Source of the DNA: an uncultured Alphaproteobacteria bacterium
GTDB lineage: Bacteria > Pseudomonadota > Alphaproteobacteria > HIMB59 > GCA-002718135
Direction: 5' to 3'
NCBI GenBank assembly: GCA_902518705.1
Contig: CABYHW010000001.1
Coordinates: 50,270 to 114,269, forward strand
Length of the DNA stretch: 64,000 bases
A program made the position numbers and the translations under genes. Of this stretch, positions 1-11,713 are shown in pieces; position 1 is the first letter of the stretch; each line of letters starts with the position of its first letter. The notes under the pieces are model-generated. The model was not told the origin of the DNA. It did not search any database and was given only the letters and a program-made list of their open reading frames with translations.

Positions 1-1
1 T

Positions 2-505
2 GCATTCGCAGATAAATCAGAATTAAATGGCAGATATGTTGATACCACAAAGGATAATTTTATTAATTGTTTGGAAATATCATGTTTTTCATTAACTAGT
101 CTTGCAAGAAGTTTTGAAACTATAATGAATGATGGAGGAAGTATTCTTACCCTTACTTTTTATGGCTCAAATAAAGTTATACCAAATTATAATTTAATGG
201 GAATTGCAAAAGCTGCTTTAGAAACAAGTGTAAAATACTTGAGTGTAGATTTAGGCAAAAAAAATATTCGTGTTAATGCAATATCAGCAGGACCTATGAG
301 AACAATTGCTGGTGCAGCAATAAACAATGCTAGAGAGGTGTTTAAATTTACAGAAGAACATTCAGCATTGAAACGAAATGCACAACTAGATGAAATTGGT
401 AAATCTGCTTTATACTTTGTTAGTGATTTATCTTCTGCAGTTACTGGTGAAGTACATTATGTTGACTGTGGTTACAATATTATTGGGATGCCCAATAAGT
501 TCTAA
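2..505 (+). CDS. fabI: Enoyl-ACP reductase FabI, C-terminal part (5' end outside window)
   Basis: The reading frame runs open to the window start (AFADKSELNGRYVDTTKDNFINCLEISCFSLTSL...) and continues with ...YNLMGIAKAALETSVKYLSVDLGKKNIRVNAISAGPMRT, typical of the FabI SDR family. Confidence 0.9.
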   Translation, partial: AFADKSELNGRYVDTTKDNFINCLEISCFSLTSLARSFETIMNDGGSILTLTFYGSNKVIPNYNLMGIAKAALETSVKYLSVDLGKKNIRVNAISAGPMRTIAGAAINNAREVFKFTEEHSALKRNAQLDEIGKSALYFVSDLSSAVTGEVHYVDCGYNIIGMPNKF

Positions 506-1257
506 AATTTTCCCAATAAATCTATTGGATTATCAACAAATATACTATCTACACCTATTGAGAAAATATCATTAGCACTAGATAAATTTATATTTTTATC
601 TGAATAAACAGTAATTGAAATATTTGATTTTTTAATTTTTTTTATAATATCAGCTGTAATAAGATCTATATTTAATCCACAAATTTTTAAATCATTATTA
701 ATTGAGATATTAATTAAATCATCAATATTATATTCTTTAAAATCATCTAATAAAAAGCTTCGGAAAGACTGAGGGTAAATTTTTGATATTTCTAAAATAG
801 AAGTCATATCAAATGACGAGAAAAAAATTTCTACTTTGTTGATATTTTTTGTGAGTTTATAAATTTGATAAGTATTTTCTTTTTCAAAATTTTTATTGGG
901 TTTTAATTCAATATTTAAATTACCATTTTTATTATTACACAGAGTTAGAATATCTTCTAGCTTAGGAACAAAAATATTTGTATTTTTTTTATAAAAAAAT
1001 CTTCCCGCATCAAGTTTTTTTATGCTCTCATAATCATAATCAATTGCAAGTCCACTTCCATCAGTAGTTCTATCTAAAGTGTCGTCATGTAATAAAATTG
1101 GTACTTTGTCTCTAGAAATCTTAACATCTATCTCAACAAAATTTAACCCTATTTCGAATGCCCTAGCAATAGATTCTAAAGTGTTTTCTGGACACAGATC
1201 TTTTACACCTCTGTGTCCAATTAATTTAGGTAATTTAAGCGTTTTCTTCTGCGTCAA
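502..1257 (-). CDS. Glycerophosphodiester phosphodiesterase (GDPD/UgpQ family)
   Basis: [57 protein letters not shown]: classic GDPD motif. Confidence 0.93.
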   Translation of the reverse strand: MTQKKTLKLPKLIGHRGVKDLCPENTLESIARAFEIGLNFVEIDVKISRDKVPILLHDDTLDRTTDGSGLAIDYDYESIKKLDAGRFFYKKNTNIFVPKLEDILTLCNNKNGNLNIELKPNKNFEKENTYQIYKLTKNINKVEIFFSSFDMTSILEISKIYPQSFRSFLLDDFKEYNIDDLINISINNDLKICGLNIDLITADIIKKIKKSNISITVYSDKNINLSSANDIFSIGVDSIFVDNPIDLLGKF

Positions 1258-3328
1258 CTGCTTTCATAGAAAGTTTTATTTTTCCTCTTGAATCGATATC
1301 CAGTACTTTTACTTTAACCATATCTCCTTCGCTAATAACATCTTCAACTTTCTCAACTCTTTCATTTTTTAATTGACTAATATGGACAAGGCCATCTGTA
1401 GATCCCATGAAATTAACAAAAGCACCGAAGTCCATTATCTTTATAACTTTACCATCATAAATTTTCCCAATCTCTGGTTCTTCGACAATACCTTTGATCC
1501 ATTCTAATGCATCATTTCCAGATTTTTGATCTACAGCAGCAATACTCACTAAACCTTCATCATTAATTTCGATTTTAGCTCCAGTTGTTTCAGATATTTC
1601 TCTGATAACTGCTCCTCCTTTACCAATAACTTCTCTAATTTTATCTTTATTAATTTGAAGATTAGTTATTGTTGGTGCGTATTTCGAAATTGATTGGTTA
1701 GGCTTGTCTATTGCTTTAGCCATTTCGCCAAGTATGTGGAATCGTCCATCTTTAGCTTGTGCTAATGCTTCTTCCATAATTTCAGCTGTAATACTAGTTA
1801 TTTTAATATCCATTTGTAATGAAGTTATTCCTTCAGAAGTTCCAGCAACTTTAAAATCCATATCACCAAGATGATCTTCATCACCAAGTATGTCTGATAA
1901 TATTACATATTTATCATTTTCTTTTATTAATCCCATCGCAATACCAGCTACTGGTCTTTCTAAAGGCACTCCTGCATCCATTAAAGACATTGAGGTACCA
2001 CAAACAGTTGCCATAGAGCTAGAGCCATTAGATTCTGTAATTTCAGATACAACTCTATAAGTATAAGGAAATTTTTCTTTAGAAGGTAACATTGGGTGAA
2101 TAGCTCTCCAGGCTAATTTTCCATGTCCTATTTCTCTTCTACTGGTTGAACCTATTCTTCCAACTTCTCCAACTGAGTAAGGTGGAAAATTGTAGTGCAA
2201 CATAAAATTCTCTGTATATTCGCCATCTATTGCATCTATTCTTTGCTCGTCTTGTCCAGTTCCTAAAGTTGAAACTACAAGAGCTTGTGTTTCTCCTCTT
2301 GTAAATAATGCTGATCCATGAGTTCTTTCTAAAACTCCCGTTTCACACACAATTGGACGTACTGTTTTTGTATCTCTTCCATCAATTCTATTCCCAGTAT
2401 TAATTAATTCTCCTCTAACTATATCTTTTTCTACATTTTTTATTGCATCAGAAACTAGTACTGGTGAGAGTGTTTCACTTACAAATTTTTCAGAAATTTC
2501 ATTTCTTAATGAAGATAGTTTTTCTGATCTTTTTTGTTTTTCAGTAATTTTATATGCATCTATAAACTCTTTACCAAATTCTTTATCAATCTTGGATGGT
2601 AAACTTTTAATTTCTTCATCTTTTTCTTTAAGGTCCCAAGGTTCTTTTGCAGCTTTTTTAGCTAAGGAGATTATTGCTTCGATCACTGATTTATAATTTT
2701 CTTGACCGAGAACTACTGCATCTAACATTTGTTTTTCTGAAAGCTCATGAGCTTCAGACTCGATCATTAGTACACCTTCCTTAGTCCCTGCCAATACTAA
2801 TTCTAGTTTAGAATTTGATAATTGACTCTTGCTGGGGTTAACAACAAACTCGTCATCTATAAAACCAATCTTAATTGCTCCAAGTGGGCCTAAAAATGGT
2901 AATCCGGATAAAGTTAATGCAGCACTTGCTGCTACCATTGCTACAATGTCTGAGTCATTTTCTTGATCATGTGATAATACAGTACAAGTAACTTGAGTTT
3001 CATTTTTAAAATCTTTATGAAATAATGGTCTAACTGGTCTATCAATCAATCGTGAAACTAATGTTTCTTTTTCAGTTGGTCTAGCCTCTCTTTTAAAAAA
3101 ACCACCTGGTATTTTTCCTACAGAATAATATTTTTCTTGATAATTTACTGTTAAAGGAAAAAAATCCATATCTGGATTTGCTTCTTTTGCAGCAACTACA
3201 TTACACATAACTGTTGTTCCACCATAAGTGGCTATAACTGTTGAGTCAGCCTGTCTTGCTATTTTTCCAGTCTCTAATTTAAGTTTTTTCCCAGCCCATT
3301 CAATTTCTACATTCTTTACATCAAACAT
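1235..3328 (-). CDS. pnp: Polyribonucleotide nucleotidyltransferase
   Basis: 697 aa, two RNase PH domains, KH ([24 protein letters not shown]) and S1 domains; next to rpsO. Confidence 0.98.
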   Translation of the reverse strand: MFDVKNVEIEWAGKKLKLETGKIARQADSTVIATYGGTTVMCNVVAAKEANPDMDFFPLTVNYQEKYYSVGKIPGGFFKREARPTEKETLVSRLIDRPVRPLFHKDFKNETQVTCTVLSHDQENDSDIVAMVAASAALTLSGLPFLGPLGAIKIGFIDDEFVVNPSKSQLSNSKLELVLAGTKEGVLMIESEAHELSEKQMLDAVVLGQENYKSVIEAIISLAKKAAKEPWDLKEKDEEIKSLPSKIDKEFGKEFIDAYKITEKQKRSEKLSSLRNEISEKFVSETLSPVLVSDAIKNVEKDIVRGELINTGNRIDGRDTKTVRPIVCETGVLERTHGSALFTRGETQALVVSTLGTGQDEQRIDAIDGEYTENFMLHYNFPPYSVGEVGRIGSTSRREIGHGKLAWRAIHPMLPSKEKFPYTYRVVSEITESNGSSSMATVCGTSMSLMDAGVPLERPVAGIAMGLIKENDKYVILSDILGDEDHLGDMDFKVAGTSEGITSLQMDIKITSITAEIMEEALAQAKDGRFHILGEMAKAIDKPNQSISKYAPTITNLQINKDKIREVIGKGGAVIREISETTGAKIEINDEGLVSIAAVDQKSGNDALEWIKGIVEEPEIGKIYDGKVIKIMDFGAFVNFMGSTDGLVHISQLKNERVEKVEDVISEGDMVKVKVLDIDSRGKIKLSMKAVDAEENA

Positions 3329-3351
3329 AATTATTATTTTTCCTCTTTTTT

Positions 3352-3621
3352 TTAACCTCTGATATTTAATTTTTTTATTAAATCTGAATATTCAGATTTA
3401 TTTTTTCTAGATAAATAATTTAATAATTTTTTTCTTTTATTTACCAATGATACTAACCCTCTTTTTGAGTGGTTATCTTTGTTATGAGATTTAAAATGTT
3501 CAGTTAAATTTTTTATTCTTTCTGTTAAAACTGCTATTTGAACACCTGTTGATCCAGTATCTTTATCATTTTTAGAAAATTCATTAATGAGATTTTTTTT
3601 ATTTTCTTTAGTAATCGACAT
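3352..3621 (-). CDS. rpsO: 30S ribosomal protein S15
   Basis: 89 aa, [36 protein letters not shown]. Confidence 0.98.
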   Translation of the reverse strand: MSITKENKKNLINEFSKNDKDTGSTGVQIAVLTERIKNLTEHFKSHNKDNHSKRGLVSLVNKRKKLLNYLSRKNKSEYSDLIKKLNIRG

Positions 3622-3629
3622 CAGTTCTC

Positions 3630-4535
3630 CTATATTAGTATTTTATTTGGTTTAAACAAATTACCATCTAATTTGCCTATTGAGACAATGTCTCCTTTCT
3701 TAAATAAAAAAATATTTTTTTTATCTAAGTTTATTGACGAAGAATTTATGATTTTTTCTTCATCAATTTTAATAGATCTCCCAAAAGATAAATTTTTAAT
3801 ATCCATTTTTTCTTCAATTTCATAAGCCAAGATGTCGTCCAGCATAGAAATTGTAGGAGAGATAAAATTAATTCCTTCGTGCATTTGTCCTATTTTAAGC
3901 AGATCGTCCAGTAAAATCGAAGTTTTTTCTCTAAATTTACCTACTTTTGACCTTTTCAGTGAAGAAATATGACCATATGTTTTTAGGTCTAAAGCAAAAT
4001 CACGAGCAAAACTTCTAACATAAAAACCTTTTCCGCATAAAATTTTAAATAATGTTTTGTCTGTACTGTGTTTAGTGATACTTAAGTTTTCAACAAAAAC
4101 TTTTTTGGGCTCAATTGTAAATGTTTCGTTTTCTCTAAATAATTTATAAGCTCTTTCACCATTGATTTTAACTGCAGAAACTTTTGGCGGTGTCTGGGTA
4201 ATATAACCTAAGTAATTAATTATTTTGTTCTCTATTTCATTTTTTGTTGGGAAATAATTTGATTCAAATAGAATTTTACCACCTGAATCATCTGTTGTTG
4301 TTTGACTGCCCCAAGTTATTGTGAACTCATATTCTTTTTTCATAATACTAATATATGGAATCAACTTAGTTGCTTTTCCTATAGCAATAGGTAATACTCC
4401 CTCAGCCATAGGGTCTAGAGTGCCTGCATGACCAATTTTGTTAATTGAAAATTTTTTTTTAATAGAGTTTATGGCTTTAAAAGATGTAATATTTTTAGGT
4501 TTATATAAATTGATCCAACCCTGTTTTGAAATCAT
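3630..4535 (-). CDS. truB: tRNA pseudouridine(55) synthase
   Basis: [24 protein letters not shown] motif, operon position. Confidence 0.96.
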   Translation of the reverse strand: MISKQGWINLYKPKNITSFKAINSIKKKFSINKIGHAGTLDPMAEGVLPIAIGKATKLIPYISIMKKEYEFTITWGSQTTTDDSGGKILFESNYFPTKNEIENKIINYLGYITQTPPKVSAVKINGERAYKLFRENETFTIEPKKVFVENLSITKHSTDKTLFKILCGKGFYVRSFARDFALDLKTYGHISSLKRSKVGKFREKTSILLDDLLKIGQMHEGINFISPTISMLDDILAYEIEEKMDIKNLSFGRSIKIDEEKIINSSSINLDKKNIFLFKKGDIVSIGKLDGNLFKPNKILI

Positions 4536-4900
4536 TACTTAATATCTCTAAGGACATTTTTATTTAATAAAAGGTTTTCAATTTTTTCTGCTTCATCAAA
4601 TGTATCATCTAAATAAAAAGCAAGTTTTGGTGTAAATTTTGAATTGATTTTTGCTTTTGATAGAAATTTTTGAAAAATATATTTTCTTTCTTTTAAAACT
4701 TCTAAAATTTGGATTTTGTTCTTACCACCTAGAGGCATAAAATAGACGTTTGCAATTTTTAAATCCTTAGACATTCTAACAAATGATATTGTAATAGATG
4801 CAGAATTAAGATTTTCGTCAAAAAAATCTTCTTTTAATAAACAATCACTTAGTAATGACCTTATCAATTCACCAAATCTAATTTGCCTTTGTGTATCCAT
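4535..4900 (-). CDS. rbfA: Ribosome-binding factor A
   Basis: Size, RQIRFGELIRSLLSD start, position between infB and truB. Confidence 0.9.
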   Translation of the reverse strand: MDTQRQIRFGELIRSLLSDCLLKEDFFDENLNSASITISFVRMSKDLKIANVYFMPLGGKNKIQILEVLKERKYIFQKFLSKAKINSKFTPKLAFYLDDTFDEAEKIENLLLNKNVLRDIK

Positions 4901-4912
4901 CGTAAAAAAACA

Positions 4913-7153
4913 TTATAACTTTCTGCTTGTAGAAACTTCTTCAAATGTTTCAATAATATCACCGACTTTTATATCACTATAATTATCTAACATTACACCG
5001 CACTCAAAACCTGACTTAACTTCAGATACTTCTTCTTTAAATCTTTTAAGGCTGCTAATTTGACCTTTATGTATTACAATATTATCTCTTAAAATTCTAA
5101 TCTGTGATTTTCTTGAAATATGACCATCTTTAACCATGCACCCAGCAATATTTCCAACTTTAGATATATTGAATACTTCTCTAATCTCTACGTTACCTGT
5201 AATATTTTCAGAAATATCTGGTTTCAATAGACCAGTTAAAAGATTTTTTACATCATCAATAAGTTCATAAATAATTGAATAATATTTAATATCTACACCA
5301 TCCCTTTTAGCTATATCTCTAGCATGAGGTAGTGCTCTAACATTAAAACCAACAATAAAACCTTTTCCTGAACCAGCTAACGTAACATCACTCTCAGTAA
5401 TAGCACCTACACCTTTGTAAATGACATTTACCCTTACTTCATCAGTTGATAGTTTGGTTATTGAATTTTCAATTGCTTCTGCAGAACCCTGAACATCAGT
5501 TTTGATTACTACAGGTAGAGTTGTTGCTTCGCCTTTATTAATTTGAGCAAACATTTCCTCAACATTAGATTTAGCAACTGTATTTTTTTGAATTTGAATT
5601 TTACTTGATCTAAATTCTGCAATTTTTCTAGCAATACCCTCATTTTCAACGACAATAAAATCGTCCCCAGCTAATGGATTAGAATCAAATCCTAAAACTT
5701 CAACCGGTACTGATGGTTCAGCTTGCTTAATATTTTTACCTTTATCATCTATTAAAGCTTTTACTTTTCCCCACTCAGACCCCGATACGAAAATATCACT
5801 AACTTTTAATGTTCCTTTTTGAACTAATACTGTTGCAACTGAACCTCGGCCTTTTTCTAGCTTTGATTCAATAACAGAGCCTCTAGCTTTTCTATCAGGA
5901 TTTGCTTTAAGGTTAAGTAAATCGGCTTGTAAATGGATAGCCTCTTCTAGTTTATCTAAATTCGTTCCTTTAGTTGCGGATACTTCAATATCTAAAACTT
6001 CACCACTTAGTTTTTCAACAATTATCTCATGACTAAGTAATTCATTCCTAACCTTATCAGGGTCAGCTCCCGGAAGATCTATTTTGTTGATAGCAACTAT
6101 TATTGGTACTTCCGCAGATTTTGCATGAGCTATAGATTCAATAGTCTGAGGTTTAATTCCGTCATCTGCAGCTACAACAAGTATAACTATATCAGTTGTT
6201 TTAGATCCTCTAGCTCTCATGTTTGAGAAAGCAGCATGGCCAGGAGTATCAATAAATGTAATCTTTTTATTATTATTATTAATTTGGTAAGCGCCAATAT
6301 GCTGTGTAATACCGCCTGCTTCACCAGATACTACATTACTTTCTCTAAAAGCATCAAGTAGAGAAGTTTTTCCATGATCAACATGGCCCATAATTGTTAC
6401 TACAGGAGCTCTTTTTATAAGACTATCTTCATGGTCTTCAAAATCATTAATATCATTCAATACATCTTCATCTTTAACTACAGTCACTTTATGACCTAAT
6501 TCTTCTGCAACTAATTGAGCTGTATCAGACTCTAAAGATTGAGTAGCATTTGCCATAACACCCATTTTCATTAAGACTTTAACTACATCAGCAGTTTTTT
6601 CTGCCATTCTGTTGGCTAAATCTTGGACAGTAATGAAATCAGGAATGGAAATTTCTCTAGAAATTTTGCTTTCCTCTGATTCGTTTGCAGATTTTAGTTT
6701 TTCTTTTTCTCTAGCTCTTTTAATTTTGGCTAAACTTGGAAATTTATCAAATTCTTGTTCTTCTTGTTCTAATATTTTCTTTGCATCAGATTTACTAAAA
6801 TCATCTTCAAGTGGTCTTAGAGTTGATTTTTTTTGTTGGGTTTTTTTATCTACACTTTTCTTGTTTTTATTTTCAAAATTTCTAGTTTTATTTGGGGAGG
6901 AAAAATTTGGTTGTGGTGATGAATTTATTCCTGGCCTTGGTGTTCTTAGACTAGACGATCCTCTAAAGTTAGATTGGGCTGTAGATGAACTCTTCTGCTG
7001 ATTGTTTTTATTTTTAAAAACAATTTGTATTGTTTTTTTACTACCACTAGATCTTGCTTTATCACCTGCGGGACCAAGATTTTTTCTTATCTGTAATCTT
7101 CCAGATGAGGATAATTTTAGTGGTTTTTTTTTATTTCCTTTATTTTTTTCCAA
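4913..7153 (-). CDS. infB: Translation initiation factor IF-2
   Basis: [23 protein letters not shown], GTPase and C-terminal IF-2 domains. Confidence 0.98.
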   Translation of the reverse strand: MEKNKGNKKKPLKLSSSGRLQIRKNLGPAGDKARSSGSKKTIQIVFKNKNNQQKSSSTAQSNFRGSSSLRTPRPGINSSPQPNFSSPNKTRNFENKNKKSVDKKTQQKKSTLRPLEDDFSKSDAKKILEQEEQEFDKFPSLAKIKRAREKEKLKSANESEESKISREISIPDFITVQDLANRMAEKTADVVKVLMKMGVMANATQSLESDTAQLVAEELGHKVTVVKDEDVLNDINDFEDHEDSLIKRAPVVTIMGHVDHGKTSLLDAFRESNVVSGEAGGITQHIGAYQINNNNKKITFIDTPGHAAFSNMRARGSKTTDIVILVVAADDGIKPQTIESIAHAKSAEVPIIVAINKIDLPGADPDKVRNELLSHEIIVEKLSGEVLDIEVSATKGTNLDKLEEAIHLQADLLNLKANPDRKARGSVIESKLEKGRGSVATVLVQKGTLKVSDIFVSGSEWGKVKALIDDKGKNIKQAEPSVPVEVLGFDSNPLAGDDFIVVENEGIARKIAEFRSSKIQIQKNTVAKSNVEEMFAQINKGEATTLPVVIKTDVQGSAEAIENSITKLSTDEVRVNVIYKGVGAITESDVTLAGSGKGFIVGFNVRALPHARDIAKRDGVDIKYYSIIYELIDDVKNLLTGLLKPDISENITGNVEIREVFNISKVGNIAGCMVKDGHISRKSQIRILRDNIVIHKGQISSLKRFKEEVSEVKSGFECGVMLDNYSDIKVGDIIETFEEVSTSRKL

Positions 7154-7155
7154 TT

Positions 7156-8694
7156 TTAATCCTTAGTATTTTCAGTAAACCAGCTCTCTCTAGCTTTCAT
7201 AATCATTTTATTAACTGCTTCCTCGTCTATATCGATATTTTTTAAAATACCTTCGTCTTTATCAACTAGTTCAAATGTAGCTAGATCTGCAAAGTCATCT
7301 TTGGTTAAAATATTTGATCTAGCAAGTTGTGCTAATATTGCTGAAGTCATACCATCTAATTTTTTTAATTCTTCATCTTTGATTTTTTCATTTATAATTT
7401 TGTTATTTTCTTCATCCAATTCTTTTAAATAATTTTTTGCTCTTTCCAGGATTTCGCCTGCTAAAGCAGAGTCAAAACCTTCAATTTTTTCTATGTTTTC
7501 TATTGTTTCAAATGCAATTGAATCAATTGTTGTATAACCGTCTGTAACTAAAAGTTGAGCAATAACATCCTCAACATCCAATAACTCTGAAATTAATGAA
7601 CTTTTCTCTTTAAATTCTTGCTGTCTTCTCTCAGATTCTTCCTCTTCCGTTAGAATATCTATTTCAAGGTTTGTTAAGTTAGAAGCCAACTTTACATTTT
7701 GACCTTTTCTTCCTATTGCGAGACTTAGTTGATCATCTGGTATGACAACTTCAACTTTACTTTTTTCTTCAAATAGAAAAATTTTGGTAACCTCAGCTGG
7801 AGCCAAGGCATTAGCAAGAAAAGTCGCTTGATTTTCTGACCAAGTAACAATATCAATTTTTTCTCCTTGTAACTCGTTTACAACTGCCTGTACTCTTGAC
7901 CCCCTCATACCAACACAGGCTCCTACAGGGTCTATAGTTGAATCTTCTGTATAAACACTGATTTTTGCTCTAGAACCAGGGTCTCTAGCAACACTTTTGA
8001 CAATAATTATACCTTCATAAATTTCAGGGACTTCCTGAAAAAACAATTTTGATAAAAATTGAGGATGTGTTCTTGATAAAAAAACTTGATAACCTTTCAA
8101 ATCATTTTTTACTTCGTATATATATGCTCTAACTCTATCGCCATTTTTAAAAGTCTCTCTAGGAATTAATTCCTCTCTTTTGATTATTGCTTCGCTTTTG
8201 CCTAGGTCTAAAATTAAATTTCCAAATTCAATTCGTTTAACAATTCCAACTGCAATTTCCCCAACTTTGTCTTTATACTCTTCGTATTGTTTTGATTTAT
8301 CTGCTTCTCTAACTTTTTGAATGATAACGCCTTTGGCGTTTTGTGCAGCAACTCTTCCAAGTTCGATAGGAGGTAAATCTTTTATAATAAACTCCCCAAG
8401 ATTAATATTTGGATTAATCTCTTTTGCTTCATCTAAAAGAATTTGTCTTGATTGAAAAACTTCATCCAGTACTTGAACAACCTCTAAATATGATTTTAAT
8501 GAAATATCACCTGTAGATCTGTCAATTGAAACTCTGATATCAATTTCTTGCCCATATTTAACTCTTGCAGCTTTTTCTAATGCTTGTTCCATCGCTGAAA
8601 AAACTGAGTCTTGTTCAATGTTTTTTTCTAGCGCTACATTAGAAGCCACCTGAAGCATTTCTTCTCTAATTACGTTATATTTTTTTTTAGCCAT
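7156..8694 (-). CDS. nusA: Transcription termination/antitermination factor NusA
   Basis: S1/KH domains (VGMRGSRVQAVVNELQGEKIDIV; LAIGRKGQNVKLASNLT). Confidence 0.97.
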   Translation of the reverse strand: MAKKKYNVIREEMLQVASNVALEKNIEQDSVFSAMEQALEKAARVKYGQEIDIRVSIDRSTGDISLKSYLEVVQVLDEVFQSRQILLDEAKEINPNINLGEFIIKDLPPIELGRVAAQNAKGVIIQKVREADKSKQYEEYKDKVGEIAVGIVKRIEFGNLILDLGKSEAIIKREELIPRETFKNGDRVRAYIYEVKNDLKGYQVFLSRTHPQFLSKLFFQEVPEIYEGIIIVKSVARDPGSRAKISVYTEDSTIDPVGACVGMRGSRVQAVVNELQGEKIDIVTWSENQATFLANALAPAEVTKIFLFEEKSKVEVVIPDDQLSLAIGRKGQNVKLASNLTNLEIDILTEEEESERRQQEFKEKSSLISELLDVEDVIAQLLVTDGYTTIDSIAFETIENIEKIEGFDSALAGEILERAKNYLKELDEENNKIINEKIKDEELKKLDGMTSAILAQLARSNILTKDDFADLATFELVDKDEGILKNIDIDEEAVNKMIMKARESWFTENTKD

Positions 8695-8698
8695 AGTT

Positions 8699-8726
8699 AT
8701 AAAAAAAAGGTGGGATAACCCACCTT
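8699..8726 (-). terminator. Rho-independent terminator-like hairpin directly upstream of nusA
   Basis: Minus strand AAGGTGGG-TTAT-CCCACCTT followed by a T tract; perfect 8-bp stem, ending about 5 nt from the nusA ATG. Confidence 0.8.
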
Positions 8727-8766
8727 AATAATACTGCGTATATTAATATTTTACAAAATTTCAAGC

Positions 8767-9423
8767 TTATAATTTTCTCAAAATGAATAAAGATGGTTTT
8801 CTTTGAGAATTAATTGCTTTTTTATAATATTTTGTCTCAATATCAAAATAGTCTTTTATGTGTAAATTCATTTCTGATTGATTTAGCCATAAAAAATAAT
8901 CCTTACAATTGTAAATTGAATTTAAAATAAATCTTACATATATTGTTGAATCTGTAGCTATGTGTATTTCAGAACTCTGTTTTAAAACTTTATGAAGTTT
9001 TATTAAAAATTTACTTGTTATCAATCTTCTCTTAGCATGTCTATTTTTTGGCCATGGGTCAGGAAAAAATATCCATACAAGGTCAAAACATTTTCTATGT
9101 ATAGATTCTAAAATATCATATACATTTCCGTTATGTAATCGAATATTTTTTATTTTATTCTTTTCAATGTTTTTAAGTAAAATTATATTTCCATCAATGT
9201 ATTTTTCACAAGATATAACAACTTTATCTAAAAATTTATTTGCAAGAAATATACTAGTTTCACCATAACCAGTACCAATATCTAAAATATAATTTATTTT
9301 TTCATCGCAATTTTGAAACTGATATTTAGCTACTGTTTGATGATATTTTTTTAAATTAATTTTTTTCTTGCTTCTACCTCTTGTTCTTCCAAATAAACGA
9401 TTTCCATAATTCTTACTAAGCAT
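8767..9423 (-). CDS. trmB: tRNA (guanosine(46)-N7)-methyltransferase
   Basis: DIGTGYGETSIFLA and FPDPWPKNRHAKRRL motif. Confidence 0.96.
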   Translation of the reverse strand: MLSKNYGNRLFGRTRGRSKKKINLKKYHQTVAKYQFQNCDEKINYILDIGTGYGETSIFLANKFLDKVVISCEKYIDGNIILLKNIEKNKIKNIRLHNGNVYDILESIHRKCFDLVWIFFPDPWPKNRHAKRRLITSKFLIKLHKVLKQSSEIHIATDSTIYVRFILNSIYNCKDYFLWLNQSEMNLHIKDYFDIETKYYKKAINSQRKPSLFILRKL

Positions 9424-10867
9424 TTTTTCTTAAATAATAGAAAATACTAAATATAAAAATAATGAAAAAATATATTTTTAATATTGAATGAAAATTAATG
9501 AAATTATTATTTTTTTTAAATGATAATTTATAATTAAAATTTTCAGTTTTATTAAATTGGGTTCTAATTAGTACAGCGCCATTATTGTCTATCACTGCAG
9601 ATATTCCATTATTAGAAACACGAATAATTGGCTTATTAAATTCTGCAGCTCTAATTTTGGTGAGATAGAAATGTTGATAAGGACCTAGATAATCACCAAA
9701 CCAAAAATCATTCGTAATATTTACAATAAAATTACTTTCATTATTCAATTTATTTAATAGCTTCCAGTAAAAAACAATTTCATAACAAATGACAGGAATA
9801 AAACTCATATTATCAGATAGATTGATTATTCTTTCAACTTTACCTTTTGAATAATCATTTTGACCCACAATACTTTCTAAAAAAGTTAGTGAATCTCTTA
9901 ATGGAAGAAACTCTCCAAAGGGAACAAGTATTTTTTTATCAAAGTAAGTTACATTTACTAAATTAATATTTATTAAACTATTATAATATTTACTATTTTC
10001 ATATCTTGTAGCTCCAATAATTAATGTTTGATTTTCTTTTAAAGAATCTTTTATGATTTTAAGTTCAAGATCATCTAAAAGATAAGGAAAGTTATTTTCA
10101 CCAAAAATAAGCAATTCTGCAGTACTTTCATCTATATGTTTAATTATTCTTTGAAGTTTTTTTTCTGGTGTCAAAAATTGGTCATTATTTTTAAAATTTA
10201 ATTGGAAAATTTCCATATTAATTGTTTTAATTTTAGAATTATTTTTTTCTAGGCTAAAATTTGCAATTAATAAACTAATTATTGGCAGAGAAATAAACAG
10301 TCCTAGATATTTCAATTCTTGTTTAAAGTTTTCTTTAGTTAAAAAAATAAAAGGGATGCAAAATATCTGAATAACTAAATAACTTGAAAATAATGTTCCA
10401 AATGATTTTATTGAAAATAGTAAATATTCATTACTAGAGAGTAATAATGAAAATGTAAACCAAGGAAATCCATAAAAAAATATGGATATTATATATTCAC
10501 TAGATGTGAACATAAGTGGAATAAGAATGATTATTGGAATTTTTTTTCCTAATTTAAAAATTATTGTAAAGATTAAACCTAAAATTACAGATAAGAATAT
10601 TATCAGTAGTAAAAAAACCAGAAAAAATTTTTTAGTTTCTTCAAAAACAAAAAAAGGATTTTTGATCCAAAATAAATAACTAATAAAAAAACCAAACCCA
10701 AATATTGATAATTTAATAAAAATGTTTTTATCACTATAATTTTCTCTATTTGAATCTAATAAGAAACAAAGACATGGAAATATAATGAAACCTAGTGGTA
10801 AAAAAAAATATGGAGGAAATAAAAGTGAGGTTAAAAGTCCTAAGATAAAGTAAATTAAAATACTCAA
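9416..10867 (-). CDS. lnt: Apolipoprotein N-acyltransferase
   Basis: Multi-TM N-terminus plus CN-hydrolase domain (LIFGENNFPYLL, VPVICYEIVF-like, NITNDFWFGDYLGPYQH). Confidence 0.93.
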   Translation of the reverse strand: MSILIYFILGLLTSLLFPPYFFLPLGFIIFPCLCFLLDSNRENYSDKNIFIKLSIFGFGFFISYLFWIKNPFFVFEETKKFFLVFLLLIIFLSVILGLIFTIIFKLGKKIPIIILIPLMFTSSEYIISIFFYGFPWFTFSLLLSSNEYLLFSIKSFGTLFSSYLVIQIFCIPFIFLTKENFKQELKYLGLFISLPIISLLIANFSLEKNNSKIKTINMEIFQLNFKNNDQFLTPEKKLQRIIKHIDESTAELLIFGENNFPYLLDDLELKIIKDSLKENQTLIIGATRYENSKYYNSLININLVNVTYFDKKILVPFGEFLPLRDSLTFLESIVGQNDYSKGKVERIINLSDNMSFIPVICYEIVFYWKLLNKLNNESNFIVNITNDFWFGDYLGPYQHFYLTKIRAAEFNKPIIRVSNNGISAVIDNNGAVLIRTQFNKTENFNYKLSFKKNNNFINFHSILKIYFFIIFIFSIFYYLRKNA

Positions 10868-11713
10868 TTATTTTTATTTACTTCAACTATTTCAATTTTT
10901 CTATTGTTTGATTTAATAATCTTGATCCTAAGATCATTATTAAAATCAATTACTTCATTATTGTTTGGTATCCTATTTATTTTTTCATATACAAGCCCAC
11001 CTACAGAAGAGGTTTCATCATCTTCATTTCTTGGAATATTAATTGAAAAAAAATTCTTCCAAATCTTCTACTCTATAACTAGCATCCACAGTTATTGAAT
11101 TATCTGATTTTTTATAAACTAATTCTTCATCATCTTCTGCGTCATGTTCATCTTCAATCTCACCAACAATTTCTTCAACTAAGTCTTCTATCGTTACCAA
11201 TCCATCAACACCTCCAACTCCATCAACAACTAGCCCTATATGAATCCTAGATGATCTCATGGTTTTCAGTAAATCTAAAATCGGAGATTTGGGAGCAACA
11301 TATAATACATCTCTTATTATTTCACTCATCTGAAATGTATCCTGTGAAGATTTAATAAAATCTTTTATGTGAAAAAAACCAATTACATTATCAATATTTT
11401 TTTTAAATACTGGAATTCTCGAATGTCCCTCTTCCTTAATAACTTCTAAAATTTCGTTGTAAGATTTATCATGGTCTAAGGCTACTATTTCACTTCTAGG
11501 TATCATTAAATCTTCAACACTTTTTTCATTCAAATTTACGATGTTTTTAATTAGATTTTTCTCATTATTATCATTTAGATCGTCAATATTTTTATTATCT
11601 TCATCATTAGCTATAAAATTTAAAATATCTTCTTTTGTTGAATCATTGGATAATAATTTTTTAATTATCCAATTTTTCCAGCTCGATGATTTATCAGCGT
11701 TATTTGTGTTCAT
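10864..11713 (-). pseudogene. corC: CorC/HlyC-like CBS-domain transporter-associated protein, apparently frameshifted in an 8-nt homopolymer
   Basis: ORF 11039-11713 has the CBS pair and ends ...VEDLEEFFFN*. Removing one T from the T8 run (plus-strand A8 at 11046-11053) continues the frame as EEFFSINIPRNEDDETSSVGGLVYEKINRIPNN...VEVNKNN*, whose TGA overlaps the lnt ATG. Whether it is truly non-functional is unknown. Confidence 0.8.

Noticed and set aside
6612-7001. 129-aa plus-strand ORF inside infB
   Set aside because: Antisense to a confident infB; low-complexity Ser/Leu/Phe translation of the IF-2 N-terminal linker
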